A stretch of 64,000 nucleotides of DNA, from contig JAPXFQ010000127.1 in NCBI GenBank assembly GCA_028564705.1, positions 806,001 through 870,000 on the forward strand. The letters are read 5' to 3'. Of the stretch, positions 1-13,000 are shown piece by piece. The position numbers were made by a program, and so were the translations under genes. The stretch is from Apricaphanius iberus. Taxonomy: Eukaryota > Chordata > Actinopteri > Cyprinodontiformes > Aphaniidae. The notes below the pieces were generated by a model. It was not told the DNA's origin, made no database searches, and saw only the letters and a list, made by a program, of their open reading frames with translations. Each line of letters begins with the position of its first letter. Position 1 is the stretch's first letter.

Positions 1-35
1 GCGAAAGAGGAAATGCGGGTGAAACAGGAGCGATG
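1..35 (+). CDS. col21a1: col21a1 exon, cut by the left window edge
   Basis: The first two bases finish a glycine codon. The exon then reads [11 protein letters not shown], with glycine spaced every three residues, and is followed by the donor gtaag. It ends in phase 0. Confidence 0.75.
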
Positions 36-3000
36 GTAAGGTTGAAGCATAACTGCACAGCTCTGCGTGAGTGTTTCACATCACCACAGGCACTAAGGCT
101 AGACAAGACATGTTGATACATTACAGTTGGAAGCATCATATTTAGTTTTTTAAAACTCAATTCACTCTATAATTAATTCTGTATACACCATTATTTCAAC
201 AAGTTTGACTCCATTCTACCATACGCTGTAATTTTAGCAGTGGTTGGGATTTAAATGTCTAATCTCAACAGGGAGTGAAAGGTGATCATGGAGAGCATGG
301 ACGACCTGGAGTTACAGTAAGTAATAATAATACAGTAGTTTACCCACTTGGGGGTTAGAAATACATAAATGTGAGGTCTTGAGATCCTCTTAAGACCATA
401 ACCTACATACTAAGAATACTAATGACAAGGCATATGATTTTGATAAATAGTGTAAAAAACCAAAGAGCAGGACTTCATTGAATAAAAGCAACATATTGGC
501 CAACACATTGGCTATTAATGTTCACTGCATTCCAATTGTACCACTTTAACTGACTCAGTAAGAATGTGTGTATGCTCAACCAAGAGTCAGGTTCACGGGC
601 CTCTTACATTTTGATTTTGTGGGTCACAATATATTTTGTGTGTACTAAACTATTAATTAAGCTTTCACTTTTCCTGGATTTGGTTTGCAACTTTTCAATA
701 AAATCTATCAAACCAGAAATAGAGTTTTACATGTTTTTCCAAAAAAGTTCCTTTTGTTATAAATATATATTTTTTAAATGCAATTCACAAAAATCTCAAA
801 GCGTTTTTGAAAAATCTGTGACTGTGGTTGAATTCAAATATTTACAGACACTATATACAAAAAACACTTTGCATACCCTGTCTGACATTAACGCTTACAT
901 TTGTTTAATCAGCTAGGGATACGATTCTATTTTAATTCAGAAGATAACATATAGCCGGTAAAATAGATATTAGACTTGTCAGCATTCCTCTTAATCTAAA
1001 TATTGATTAATATTTTATTGAGACCTGTTGATATAAAGTTTAATCAGATGTTAGCTGCAATCCAAATTATCCACACAGACAAAAAGGTCAAATTAAAATA
1101 GCCCACAAATGAAGAATGTGCAAATAAATTATATGATACAGGAAATAGGTCCAGTAGACACTTACTGAAACACATTAAATACACTGCTGAAAAAAAGCCT
1201 TTTCTTTATTATTAAAAAGTAAAGATTTATTCAAAGTAAAGAAACTCATCAAATGAATCTCACAGGTGGGATTCATTCTTCCAAGAAGGATCTTGAGTTT
1301 TTTTTCTTTTCCTTCCACTCTAATCCTGAATTCCCTTTACAGATTTTCATGGCCCAGGGAGCTTATTAACTGGACCATTCTTTTCTTTCTTTCTCTGTAA
1401 CCAAGTAAATGTTTGGCTTGCAAATCCGCACTCATCTGATCTTCAAACTGTTACCAAGAATGTCCTGCTACATTTCTCTGTTTGTCCTTACTTGAGTTAC
1501 AAGAAGTCACCTAGAACCACATGATGTAAGACAGCCACACAGAAATGTTCACATCTACAAACTTTGCATTTTACACATTGTTTCTGGGGGGATGTGCAGA
1601 GCGATTCTTTCTTACCAATAACTTTATTTGTAGACTAATTTGCTTAGAATTTTTACATGCTATGTCCATATCTTGTGTGCATTTAGTCTCAGTGATACCC
1701 TTATAATTTTTTAAATGGAGAAAAACATTTTTCAAATGTTTTTTTTATTTTATTATTATCCACTTTATATTTCCTTGGTATTTGGTACAGTTGTCTTACA
1801 TCCTGACTAAAGTGGCAAAACTGGGTCAGGTTTGTAGGTACCCTTGTTCTCATACACCTTTTCTGCACTGGAAACCAATGTTATCTGGGATTGATTTTTC
1901 TTGTTCTGTACATGGTACTGTAAATAATTTGACAGTATAATTGTGGTCTTTGTCCATTTGACCAAGCCATTTATGCCCACGCTTGAACTTACTGATGAAT
2001 GTCTTTAGATGTAGCCACAATATTTCTATGGAATGTGTTTTCTGCATCAGTTCTTCCTGCAGCAAAACATCCCATGATCATCAATCTATTGACTATACCC
2101 ACTTATATTTACAGTGTCGTGTTTGGGGGAGGTTGTCATTGTATATCTATGGTTGTCATAGGATTGAGGCAAGATACACCCTGGACAGGTCGCCGGCCCA
2201 TTGCAAGGAAACATGAGCCTATTTAAAAAGACAATGCTGCCATCAGTGCCGGCATCAATACCAGCTTCAGTGAACCTTTTGGTCATTCATAAGTGCTCGG
2301 CTAGTGGCGGCAATATACCGCGATGAGGTGCTTTTCACAAATGATTGCGACACAAACGGGGTTGATGGGGTGATGTCTGAGCTGACGTCATGAAGGGCTT
2401 ACGTATAAGCCGTGAGACTGAAGACAAAATAGCTTGGATGAAGTTTGTTTTTTTATCCCGATTGAATCCCCGCTCCTCAAGTGTTCTTGTGAGCCACAAC
2501 AAATTCTGACATCGCCCTCTGATGCACCAAGGCGTGATCTTCATTCATGAAGCCAGAGTTGCAGCAATGTAGTGGTAATGTTACTTTCAAGCTTGCTGGC
2601 AAGAATGCCGCAATATTTGTGCATTGCCATGTCGGCACATTCATAATTCACCGTGCCAGAAATATTATCCTAAAATGCAGCCTCAGTGTGTTTTGAAAAC
2701 GCCTATAGAGACACTCAGAATAAACAGCTATACACACACACTCATACCTTAAGGACAATTTAGGGAGACCAATTAACCAAACAGTCATGTTTGTACCTGT
2801 AGGAGGAAGCCACAGTAGCCTGCTTGGAGAAACCCACCTATTACAAGGAGAACATGCAAACTCCATGCAGAAAGACCCCAGGCTAGAATTTACACACAGA
2901 ACCCTCCCATCATCATGATGTTGCCATATCCCAACTTCACAATTGGAATGGTGTTCTCAGGCTTGCAAGTTTTCCCATTGTTCCAATAAGTGTAACATTG

Positions 3001-6000
3001 GTTATAATGGTGAGTTAAAATCTAAAGAAATTCAACTCTTTTTGTCCCTAGTTTTTGTGTTGGTTTTTGAATAGTGCTTTCTTAGAGTGGCCTTTTGGCG
3101 ATGTTGGTACTAGACTTATTTCACAGTGGATACTGACACTTTCTTATCAGGTTTAACCAGCATATTCAGAAGATTGTTTTCTCATGTTCTGGGGTTAATG
3201 CACACCTTTTGCACCAAAACATAAATATAATAGCAGGACATTCACATGATATGTGGAAAATGTAGAGCCAACAGGGATCTAGCATTTTTGGATGTTCACT
3301 CTTCCCCTCTGGATTTCTTTTGCTTTTCACAAAAAATCCTGCAAGGAAGTGTCTAACCTATCAAAAAATTTTAAAGCCATGAAATCACCATCTTAACTGT
3401 CTAAAAAATATTTGTGATTACTTGGAAATTAGCTAATATAATTAATTTATTAACATATATAAATCAGGGAAAGTATGGTCTGAATAATGTCAGACAGAAA
3501 GAAAATACAAAATAAATGGTTATGCATCCTTTTATATAGTGCATTTAAATATCTGATTTCAACAACGTAAAACAATTACAACATTCATTGGATGAGAGAC
3601 GAAACGTTTTTAAGATTAGAAGAAAATAAAAGTTGCCTTAATTTAAACCCTCAAAACTACCATGCCCTGAATGATTGAGAATATACATCAATGTAAACGT
3701 TCATTGACATTATAAAAATTATTTCTGATGAATTAAGTATTTGTGCATTTGTTCCATCAGGAAAAAAATAAAATACTTTTAACATGATCTATGAATGATT
3801 TTCTAATTTTGACTCCTGTAACTATGAAAAAGTCAGTTTTTATGCATTTTGATGTATAACAGATATTATGTCTTTGATGATTTATTCAGGGATCACCTGG
3901 TCCAATGGGATTCAAGGGAGAGGTATGCTAATATAAAGACAAAGTTATACATAGACATCAATGTACAATCTGTATATGTGTATGCATTTCTAACAAGAAG
4001 GTGGTATTCTTGCCAGAAAGGGACAACAGGGGATCCAGGGCCGAGAGGGCTAGAGGGTCAAATGGGACGGCCTGGACAACCAGGTCAGTCAGGCCCAACT
4101 GGGCCTCAAGGGGTGCGAGGAGACACAGGCCCTCCTGGCCCACCAGGACCTGAAGGCAGATATGTATGTTTGACAATTTCTTAAAACATAAAGTATTTAA
4201 ATTATTAGGTTGTGGCATATAGTGATGACTAACAAGTTATGTTGATCCACTAAAGATGAGCGAAATGTCAGACAATCACATTCGGCAAATCTGTAGAGAC
4301 ATTCTCAGAAGTAAGTAACCCTACAGACTAATCAATGAGCTGTTCCACACAACTGCAGCGTGTGAAATCTTCTCATTGTCGATGTTCCTAGGTGAGCTGC
4401 CTGTATTATTGCTAGGCAACCAGCAGAGTAGCTGTACAAGATGTCAAGGCCAGCCTGGCTCTCCTGGTCCACAAGGTCCAGCTGGTCCCCAAGGACTCAG
4501 AGGTCTGCCAGGATTTAGTGGTTCCAGAGGACAGCCTGGTCGGCCAGGGCGTCCAGGGATTATTGGGCTCAAAGGTACAAGAAGTATCCTACTTGCTCTA
4601 TAAAAAGTGTGTTGCACATTCTGCACATCTCTAAAGCTAGAATTATGTTTGTAGGAGAACCGGGTTACAAAGGGGAGAAGGGGAGTCCTGGTCAAGTCAT
4701 GGTTGGAGACCAGGGACCTCCTGGGCCTCCAGGTAAGAAAAATGTTGCTTTTCATTCATCCATCCATCCATTTTCTTAACCCTTAATGGGTCACAGGGGT
4801 GCTGGTGCCTATCTCCAGCTGTCAACAGACAAGAGACAGGGTACACCCTGGACAGGTCACCAGTCCATCACAAACAGGACAAACAACCATGCACACATTC
4901 ACACCTAAGGACAATTTACAGTGATCAATTAACCTGACAGTCATGTTTTTGGAATGTGGGAGGAAGCCAAAGTACCCAGAGGGAACCCACGCATGCACAG
5001 GGAGAACATGCAAACTCCATGCAGAAAGACCCTGGGCCGGGATATGAACCCTCCACCTTCTTGCTGCAAGGCAACAGTGCTAACCACTGCGCCACCATGC
5101 AGCTTTTCATTCAATAAAAACTTATTGAGTGAATTTTTTTGAAAATTATTTAGGTGAGAACACATGAAATAAATATCTCAAGGAAATTTCAATCGAACGC
5201 AACTGGACATGGTAATTTGTCTTGGAAGACGTTTCACCTTTTATCCAAGAGGCATTCATCAGTTCATGCTCGCCGCTGACCAGGCTGTGACTGGTCCAAC
5301 TAACTGGTGTGGAGACTCAGCTATTTAACCTCTTGGAGGGCTTTTACAAGACTGATTATGTCATTGGATCCTTTGTGCTCCATGTCTTAACGACGTGTCG
5401 CCTATTGGTGGAGGTAAGGTTTCGGCTTCATTAGTGCCCTATTGTGTTATAACGACAGTCGCTGGAGTCAGAGTTGTTTTTCTTATTAGAGGTTAAATTC
5501 TTAAGTCTCCTGGGTAAGGATGAAAGGGCAGCATTGTAAATTGGAGATAGGTGATGTCTCAGGCTTCCTCCTCTGTTTAGCGATGGTTTCTCTACTTTTA
5601 CATAGATGGCTTCTTTTACTCCTCTTTCAAACCATCTGTCCTCTCTGTCTAATATCTGGACATTGCTGTCCTCAAAGGAGTGGGCTTTCTCCTTGAGATG
5701 TAAATGAACAGCAGAGTCAATGCCTGAGGAGTTTGCTCTCCTGTGTTGGGCCATGCGTTTGTACAGTGGTTGTTTGGTTTCACCAATGTAGAGGTCCTTG
5801 CATTCTTCATTGCATTGGATTGCATACACCAGGTTGCTTTTGTGTGCGTGTGGTGTTCTGTCCTTGGGGTGTACTTGTCTCTGTCTGAGTGTGTTGCTGG
5901 GTTGGAAATACACAGGGATACTGTGTTTGTTAAAAATCCTCCTGAGTTTTTCAGAAATCCCAGACACATATGGAATGACTACATTGTTTCGTTTGTTTTC

Positions 6001-9000
6001 TTTTTCTTTTTTAACAACTTTGTTGTCTGTCCTTCTGGAACTAGCTGCAGTTTTCACAAAAGTCCAGCTGGGGTAACCACAAGTTGTGAGGGTGTCTCAC
6101 GTGCTTGCGTTCTTCCCCTTGGGCCTGTGAGCTGGTGGGTATGTTATCAGCTCTGTGTTGCAGGGTCCTGATAACACTAAGCTTGTGTTCCAGTGGGTGG
6201 TGTGAGTCAAAAAGTAGGTATTGGTCTGTGTGTGGGGGTTTTCTGTATACCCCAATGTGGAGCCTTCTGTCCTTTCTCCTCTGGACGACACAAAGGTTTT
6301 CCCTTTTTAGTTGCGTTCGATTGAAATTTCCTTGAGATAACCATGACCTGGATGAATGAGAATATTCACAGGCTTATGAAATAAATATGTTAAAAAGGTA
6401 TAAGGTTTGATCCTAACGCTTTTCCTCAGGTGTTTTGGGGGATTTCGTTCAAGTTAGTAATGCACTTTTGATTAAAGACTCTAAAGAAATCACAAAGATT
6501 CACATTTCTTTTGAGTGGATCATGAACAGATTACATGAGTACATAGTATGTACATCTAGAGTACTGTTCAAAAGATTTAGGTCAGTGCAATGGAGATTCT
6601 GTAAAAAAAATGCTTGCAGAAATACAAAAAACTGATTCTTTTTTATGAATTTAAAAAATGCAAAGTGAGAAAACAAACAAATTCAATTCAAATCAACATT
6701 TGGTGTTATTATCTTGCCTTCAAAACAACATCAACTCTTCCAGATACACTTAATCAAAGACAGGGATTTTGTATGATTTGACCAACCAATTATAGCAAAC
6801 AGTTGCTAATGATCATCAATGTCACACGTAGGTTGAAACATAGTCATTGACTGAAACAGCTTTGTAGGAGGCTTAAAACTGGGTGAGGAACAGCCAAACT
6901 CTTCTATCTCTAAGGTGAGGCTGTGGAAAGTTGTTTGTTTGTTTGTTTCATGGCAAGATTGAGAACAGTAACAAGAAACGGGGTAGTTTTAGTTGCTCAC
7001 CAATGTCCCCCCCGCCCGGACAGAAGATTTAAAAGCAGACAGGGATTCAAGGTGTTCTTTTCAAACTCTTTTAAAGAAGCTTAAGGAAAATAGCACCGTT
7101 GGGGACTGTAGTTGCAATGGTCTGCCATGTGGAGCAGATGAAAGACACTTCAAGCTTATTACCCTTCAAAATCAGAAAATGTCCAGCAAATCCATTACTT
7201 CAGAACTGGCAGAAACAAGTGGGACCCAGAAATATCCAACTACTGTCCGGATAAGTCTGGCCAGAAATCGTTTTCATGAAGGATTTGGTACAAAAAAAGC
7301 CACATCTGATGTGAAAACAAGGCCAATCAACAAAAGCATGCATGAAAAACTTAGGAACTGGGATGCAGAAAAATGGCAGCTGGTGCTCTAGACTGATTAG
7401 TCAAAATCTGAAATATTTGTATGTAGCAGAAGGCAGTTGTCCGTCGAAGGGCTGGAGAGCAGAACAGTGATGAGTGTCTGCAGGCAACATTGAAGCTTGG
7501 CAGTGGTTCCTTGAATGTTTGTGGCTGCATTTCTGCCACTGAGGTCAGAAGTTTGTTCAGATTTATTAATGGTATTAAAATGCTAAGAAATTCAAGCAGA
7601 TACTTATCCTTCATGCAGTATCATCAGGGAGGCATATGATGGGCCCCAGATTAATTCTGAAGCAGGGCAACAACCCCAAACATACAGACAAAATCATTAA
7701 GAAGTAGCTGCAGTGTGAAGAAGAAGAAGTAGTCCTGGATGTGATGATATTGAATTAAATTGATTTCAAAAATACTTTATTAATCTTACAGGGAAATAAA
7801 TGTTGTTGTAACTTGTATCATCCAAATTTCCTCAAATATTTGTTGTGGATGCTGATGGTCACAGGGAGGTAAGAGCTCCTGTAGCACTCTGCAGATCTGA
7901 ACAAGCCTCTGACTGGAGACCAGATGCGGAATGAGCGTCGTTTCCAGGTGGCCTGGCCACTGAACTGGCCTGCTCCATGATGGTCAGGTTTGGGTGGTGC
8001 TTGATTTTTAAATGAACAATCCATCCTGTGGCTCATTAGGGCATCTGCTGTACTAGAAATTGGCGTAACAGATGCAGGGTATTTGTGGGACATCTCTTCC
8101 ACACTTTTTTGTGTCTGTATCCTCTGTCTCCTGCACTTTTTTCAGCCGTTTAATCCTTTAACTTCTTTTTCCCACCCGTCTTCAAACACTCCTCAAGCAT
8201 ACACAAGCTAGCAGGAAGCAGTTAATCACAAAGAAGTGCTGTATATTAGCAGAGCATGTTTAATAACAGATCAAGCAAAAGGCAAAAACATTTGACAGCT
8301 TTCTCCAAACACGCTCTAAGATAAATGGACTGAACTTATATAGCGCTTTTCTAGTCTTACTGACCACTCAAAGTGCTTTACATTGAAGCCACATTCACCC
8401 ATTCACACTCTCATTCATACACCGACACCCAACATGGCTCGGTAGGAAAATGTAGAATTTGGGGTTAAGTGCCTTGCCCAGGGGCACATTGACATGTGAC
8501 TGGAGGAAGCTGGAATTGAACCTATGACCCTCCGATTGCAAGCCAACTACTCTACCACTGAGCCACAGTCGCCTTAAATGTAACTAAAGATAAGTTATGT
8601 TGTTGCACGTATTGTTTTACACTTATTGTTTTACACTTTATATTTTAACTTATTTTAAAATTCTTCCCAGTGTTTTCTCTCTGGGCCCCCCTGCAACGGG
8701 GCAGGTGTTCGGATATGGCTGCCTGGGTGCCCCCCAGGTAGTGCTTGGGTGGAAGTGGGGGTACCAGCCCTCCCTCCTCTTGGCGCCCTGGGTCAGCGCC
8801 TTGGCTGCTGCTGTTGATCTGCTGCCGCTGATGCAGATGGCTCCCATGATAGCGTTTCCTGTCTCATCTGTGCTCAGCCTGTTTTTTTTTTGTAGGTTTT
8901 AAGTGTGTCTGTGTGTGTGTGTGTGTGTGTGTGTATGGCTGATGGGTTGGGAGGGATTGTAGTTGCGATGATGATTTTATTTTTGGTTTTTGTATGGGGG

Positions 9001-10008
9001 GTTGGGGGTCATTTTAAATCTGTAAAGCACTTTGAGAAAAACCCGTTTGAAAAGCGCTTTATAAATAAAGTTTGATTGATTGATTGATTGATTGATTGAT
9101 GTAGATAATATAGCTAGCCGATTGTTATTACATGTCAATATATCATGTTAAGATAAATACCAATGTTGCCTGTTTTACATCCCAGTTCATGCAGGAAATA
9201 ATCCCAACCCTATTTCATTTATGTGCAGAACTTGTGATCACTATTGCTCTCCACATATCTGAAATAAATATTTCTTTAAAAAAAGACAGAGCTGTAGGCA
9301 AGGTCAGGGAATGTCTGCACAGGTGAAAAGAGAATATAACTGTCAGAGAAAAAAACATATATTTGGCACAAAAGAGACTTGAGGCTAATTATCACAGTAA
9401 TTTCGTTGCAACTCATCCTGAATCTATTTTAAAATTTTGCTTTGCTCATTTTCATATATTTATTACAATAGACAAATCAGAGACAGTTAGGAGATTTAAG
9501 ACTAGAGGCCAGCAGCAGATATGATTACACAGGTAAGGAGAGATTAGAACTTTCTGGGAGACAAAATTAATTGGCGGGAGAAACCACACACTAAGGAATA
9601 AAACGTTGGATTTAATTGATAAAGTTAAGGCAATCTTTTCCACAAAACTGTCAATTAAGAGTAAAACAATATGGGTTTGAAATTGATCAAATCAAATGAA
9701 ACAATATTAATTACACCCCTAAAATGAACAATTTTAAATTTATAGAAAATAAAACTATGAATTAAATGAAAACCCTATGTTTCATTTCTTAGGGTGGAGG
9801 CAGGCTGATACTTCAGAATTTTTCTCTTTCCCACTCAAAAATCCATTTTATCATGTATAATCAGTTTGTTATATGTGCTGGCTTTACATCTATCAGTATA
9901 GGTGGAGATTAACTAGAATAATGTAATCTGAGTACAGGTTATTTCAGTAGAAAATAAATATTAATAAAGAAACACAGAAAAACTGTGCTGGCATATGGCC
10001 AACCTTTG

Positions 10009-10077
<69 letters not shown>

Positions 10078-13000
10078 GTGACAGTGTGGAGGTCCTGTCA
10101 CTATTGCTCCGTTTGATCATGTGCCCTGGCTGATTGGCCACAGGGATATCACCATGGTTGACTGGTTAGTGCACATGACTCTCACCTAGGAGTCGTGGGA
10201 TTGAATCTTGCCCGGGCCCTCGTTGTGTACCTTGCCACAAGTATTATTATTTTACAATTTTATATCAACCTACTCACGGTAGCCGATTTGCATTAACTTG
10301 GTGGTGGCCTCGGATAGTATCAAATTCCCGACCTGAATTATTGTCCCAGTCCACCCCTGATGAAGACTCTATTATATGACTGCTTCATGAAGAGGATGCT
10401 TCATGGACCGAAGAGGTCTATGATCTTCAGTTTAAGAAGAATGCTTTTTTTTGTACATTAATTTCCAGAGGGTTCAGAGTGTCTAATGTGTTTGCCAACA
10501 AACGGAAGAGATGGTTGAACTTCCTAATTGTCCTCTTTGCTCCTGGTCTGCATCAATTGCAAATTTCCTTTTCAATTCATTTGTCGCTGCAGATGAGGTA
10601 TTATTTGAACCTTGGTGATGTTAATCAGCTGCTCTCAGTTGTAAATCACCTTGTTGCTATGGTTATGCATCATAAAAAATGTCCAAAAGTTTAAAAAATT
10701 TTGTCAAAAATCATTTCAGCTGTACAGCATTTGAAACCAGAGAGAATAGCTGTCCAAAGAAGCAATGTATTTGCCATATGGAGGAATTAAATTCTTTAAT
10801 AACAAAAGATCTGAACAAAAGCAACAGAGCTACTCCAACATGCTGTCACACCAAGTGGTGCAATTCTGGAAATGAATTGGTCCCCACAGAGCCCTGTTCT
10901 CATTATCATCAAGTGTGTCTGGGATTACATGAAGAGATGGAAGGATGTGAGGAAGACTACATCCACAGAAGATCTGTGATTATTTCCCCAAGATGCTTGG
11001 AACATCCTTCCAACTGACTTCCTTCAAAAACTGTGTGCAGGAGTACCTAAAAGGCAAAGGGTGGTCACAGCAAATATTGATTCGATTTCGATTTAGACTA
11101 GTCATATATTAATATAAATACTATTAAAAATGTTTGGGGTTGGATGGGAACGGTGGTTTGCAAAAATGGAAGTGTGTTCCAAACCACAGATGCCCTTCAT
11201 TAAGCAATCTTCACCACATTGAGCAACATTTCAACCGACAAACTGGCAACACTTACAAGCATGTCTAAGCACATTTTTTAAGTGAACAGCAAGAGTGATG
11301 GTACAACTCACTACTGAGTCCTTTTTTCACATTTTTAGCTATATTTTTGATCAGGTGTTTAACAGCCTCTTTTGTTTAAATGTAATTTCCCCCCAAAATG
11401 TCCTGGTTTTAGAGATGTTCAGATCCGATCACATGATCAGTAATCAGGCCCAATCATATGGTTTCAGGCAAGATCGGAATCTGACGTTACCTCCTGATCA
11501 GGACTCTGAATTTTGTATTATTAAGTTTATTAAGATTATTATTAAGTTTATGCTATTTGTTTTTATATTACACTGTTTTATATTTACGGTTGCACTAAAG
11601 TCCAGAATTTATGTTATTTATTACTTGATTGTTCGAGTTACTTCACGGAGGTGCTTGGTTGTTAACAGAGTTGTTAAATGCTAAAATAAGGTAAATTAAA
11701 GAGATAATTCATATTTTTAGACATGAAGTTGTATTCCATCCTTGCCAGCAGAATGGTGCATACACATTGACCCAACTCTGTGATCACCTCCTGCTCAGAG
11801 CTCCAGTTCAGAGCTCTAGCCTGGCTAGTTTCTGGTGCCATCAAACTGTGCCGTTTTGCTTCAATAAAGTTGCATCGTACCAAAAAAAAAAAAAGCTGGC
11901 CAGAATTCAAACATCACTATTACTCTGCACTATTTTCTTTCCATTCTGATCTATCTACTCTGCTGCCAGTGTTGCAAAACTGATTAGCTGTTTCATAGAG
12001 CTTACACACTCCAGTAATGACAACGAAAGACAGATAAAGCGAGAACAGGTGAAATAAAAAACAATGGTGCGCACTTGCAAATTCCCGGGTTGCAGCAACA
12101 AGAATATGCAGGGAACACCTTTCATGTTCCATCGATTTCCTGTCATGGACCTTGCTATTTGGCAACTTTGGCTTGTTGCTGTCAGCTACTCTGTAGGAGT
12201 GGACGCGTTGGGAATCAAGGACTTTTGTGTGTGTAATGTACACTTCAGCAAGGATGATTACGTCCCAAAACAAATAGGACAGAGGAAAAAAAAAATATTT
12301 TGAAGAGTGCTGCTGTACCATTACCACAGGTAGTTATATCTACTAAGTAATTTGATCCTGCCTACTATCCCATTATTTTGAAGCTAACGTGTTTACACAG
12401 AGATTATGCTAACTGGGGTAAAGGTGGCATAGAGTTAACTGTTGGCAATCGGCTAGAGATGTTTTCCGCAAATGTCATCACATAAATCTATATGAAAACA
12501 CATTATACACATTATATTTCATTACCCGTTAAAATAATTAAGCATATGCAATATTGGTTGATTTTTCCATAAATCCAGCAATGAACATGTAACAAGAAAC
12601 GTCTTCGAAAATAAAATTTACATAACAGCCATTACTTCATCCATGGTTAAACCGACAGGGGCAGAACATGGGTCTGGTTATGATTTAGTGCTTGTGGAGG
12701 TTTTCGCAGAACATAGTTGTGATGATGAATTGGTGCTGGGGGGGGAACTTGTGCTTGTGGGTGGGTTGACAGACCAGGAGAGGATGCTTTAAGTGCATGT
12801 GATTATGCATTGCAGATAATGATGGATGTTTGATATATCTGCCTCTAGAGAGCCAGCAGAGTCTTTTCTATTTGGTTGCCTATTTATTTAGTTGCCTATT
12901 TGTTTGTAGTTTCAGAATGACAGGAAGCTATGCTAAGAATAACTAACCTATAGTTTGATTCTACATTTGCTGTCTGCAAAAGACAGTGTAACTTAAACGT

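Noticed and set aside
566..916. 116-codon frame as a possible small gene
   Set aside because: Phe/Lys/Ser-rich AT-biased composition, inside an intron, no recognisable domain or splice support.
4444..4755. Minus-strand proline- and glycine-rich frame
   Set aside because: Antisense of the Gly-X-Y collagen exons.
5743..6171. 142-codon open frame on the + strand
   Set aside because: It is antisense to the Penelope-like GIY-YIG frame and has no domain.
9944..10141. Minus-strand frame with a long asparagine run
   Set aside because: It is a translation of the TTA microsatellite.
10150..10225. Functional tRNA gene
   Set aside because: A- and B-box-like parts are present, but the acceptor stem does not close and a SINE body follows.
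11780..11983. Small frame as an independent gene next to the THAP domain
   Set aside because: Lies in the inverted end of the transposon and in part depends on a poly-A tract.
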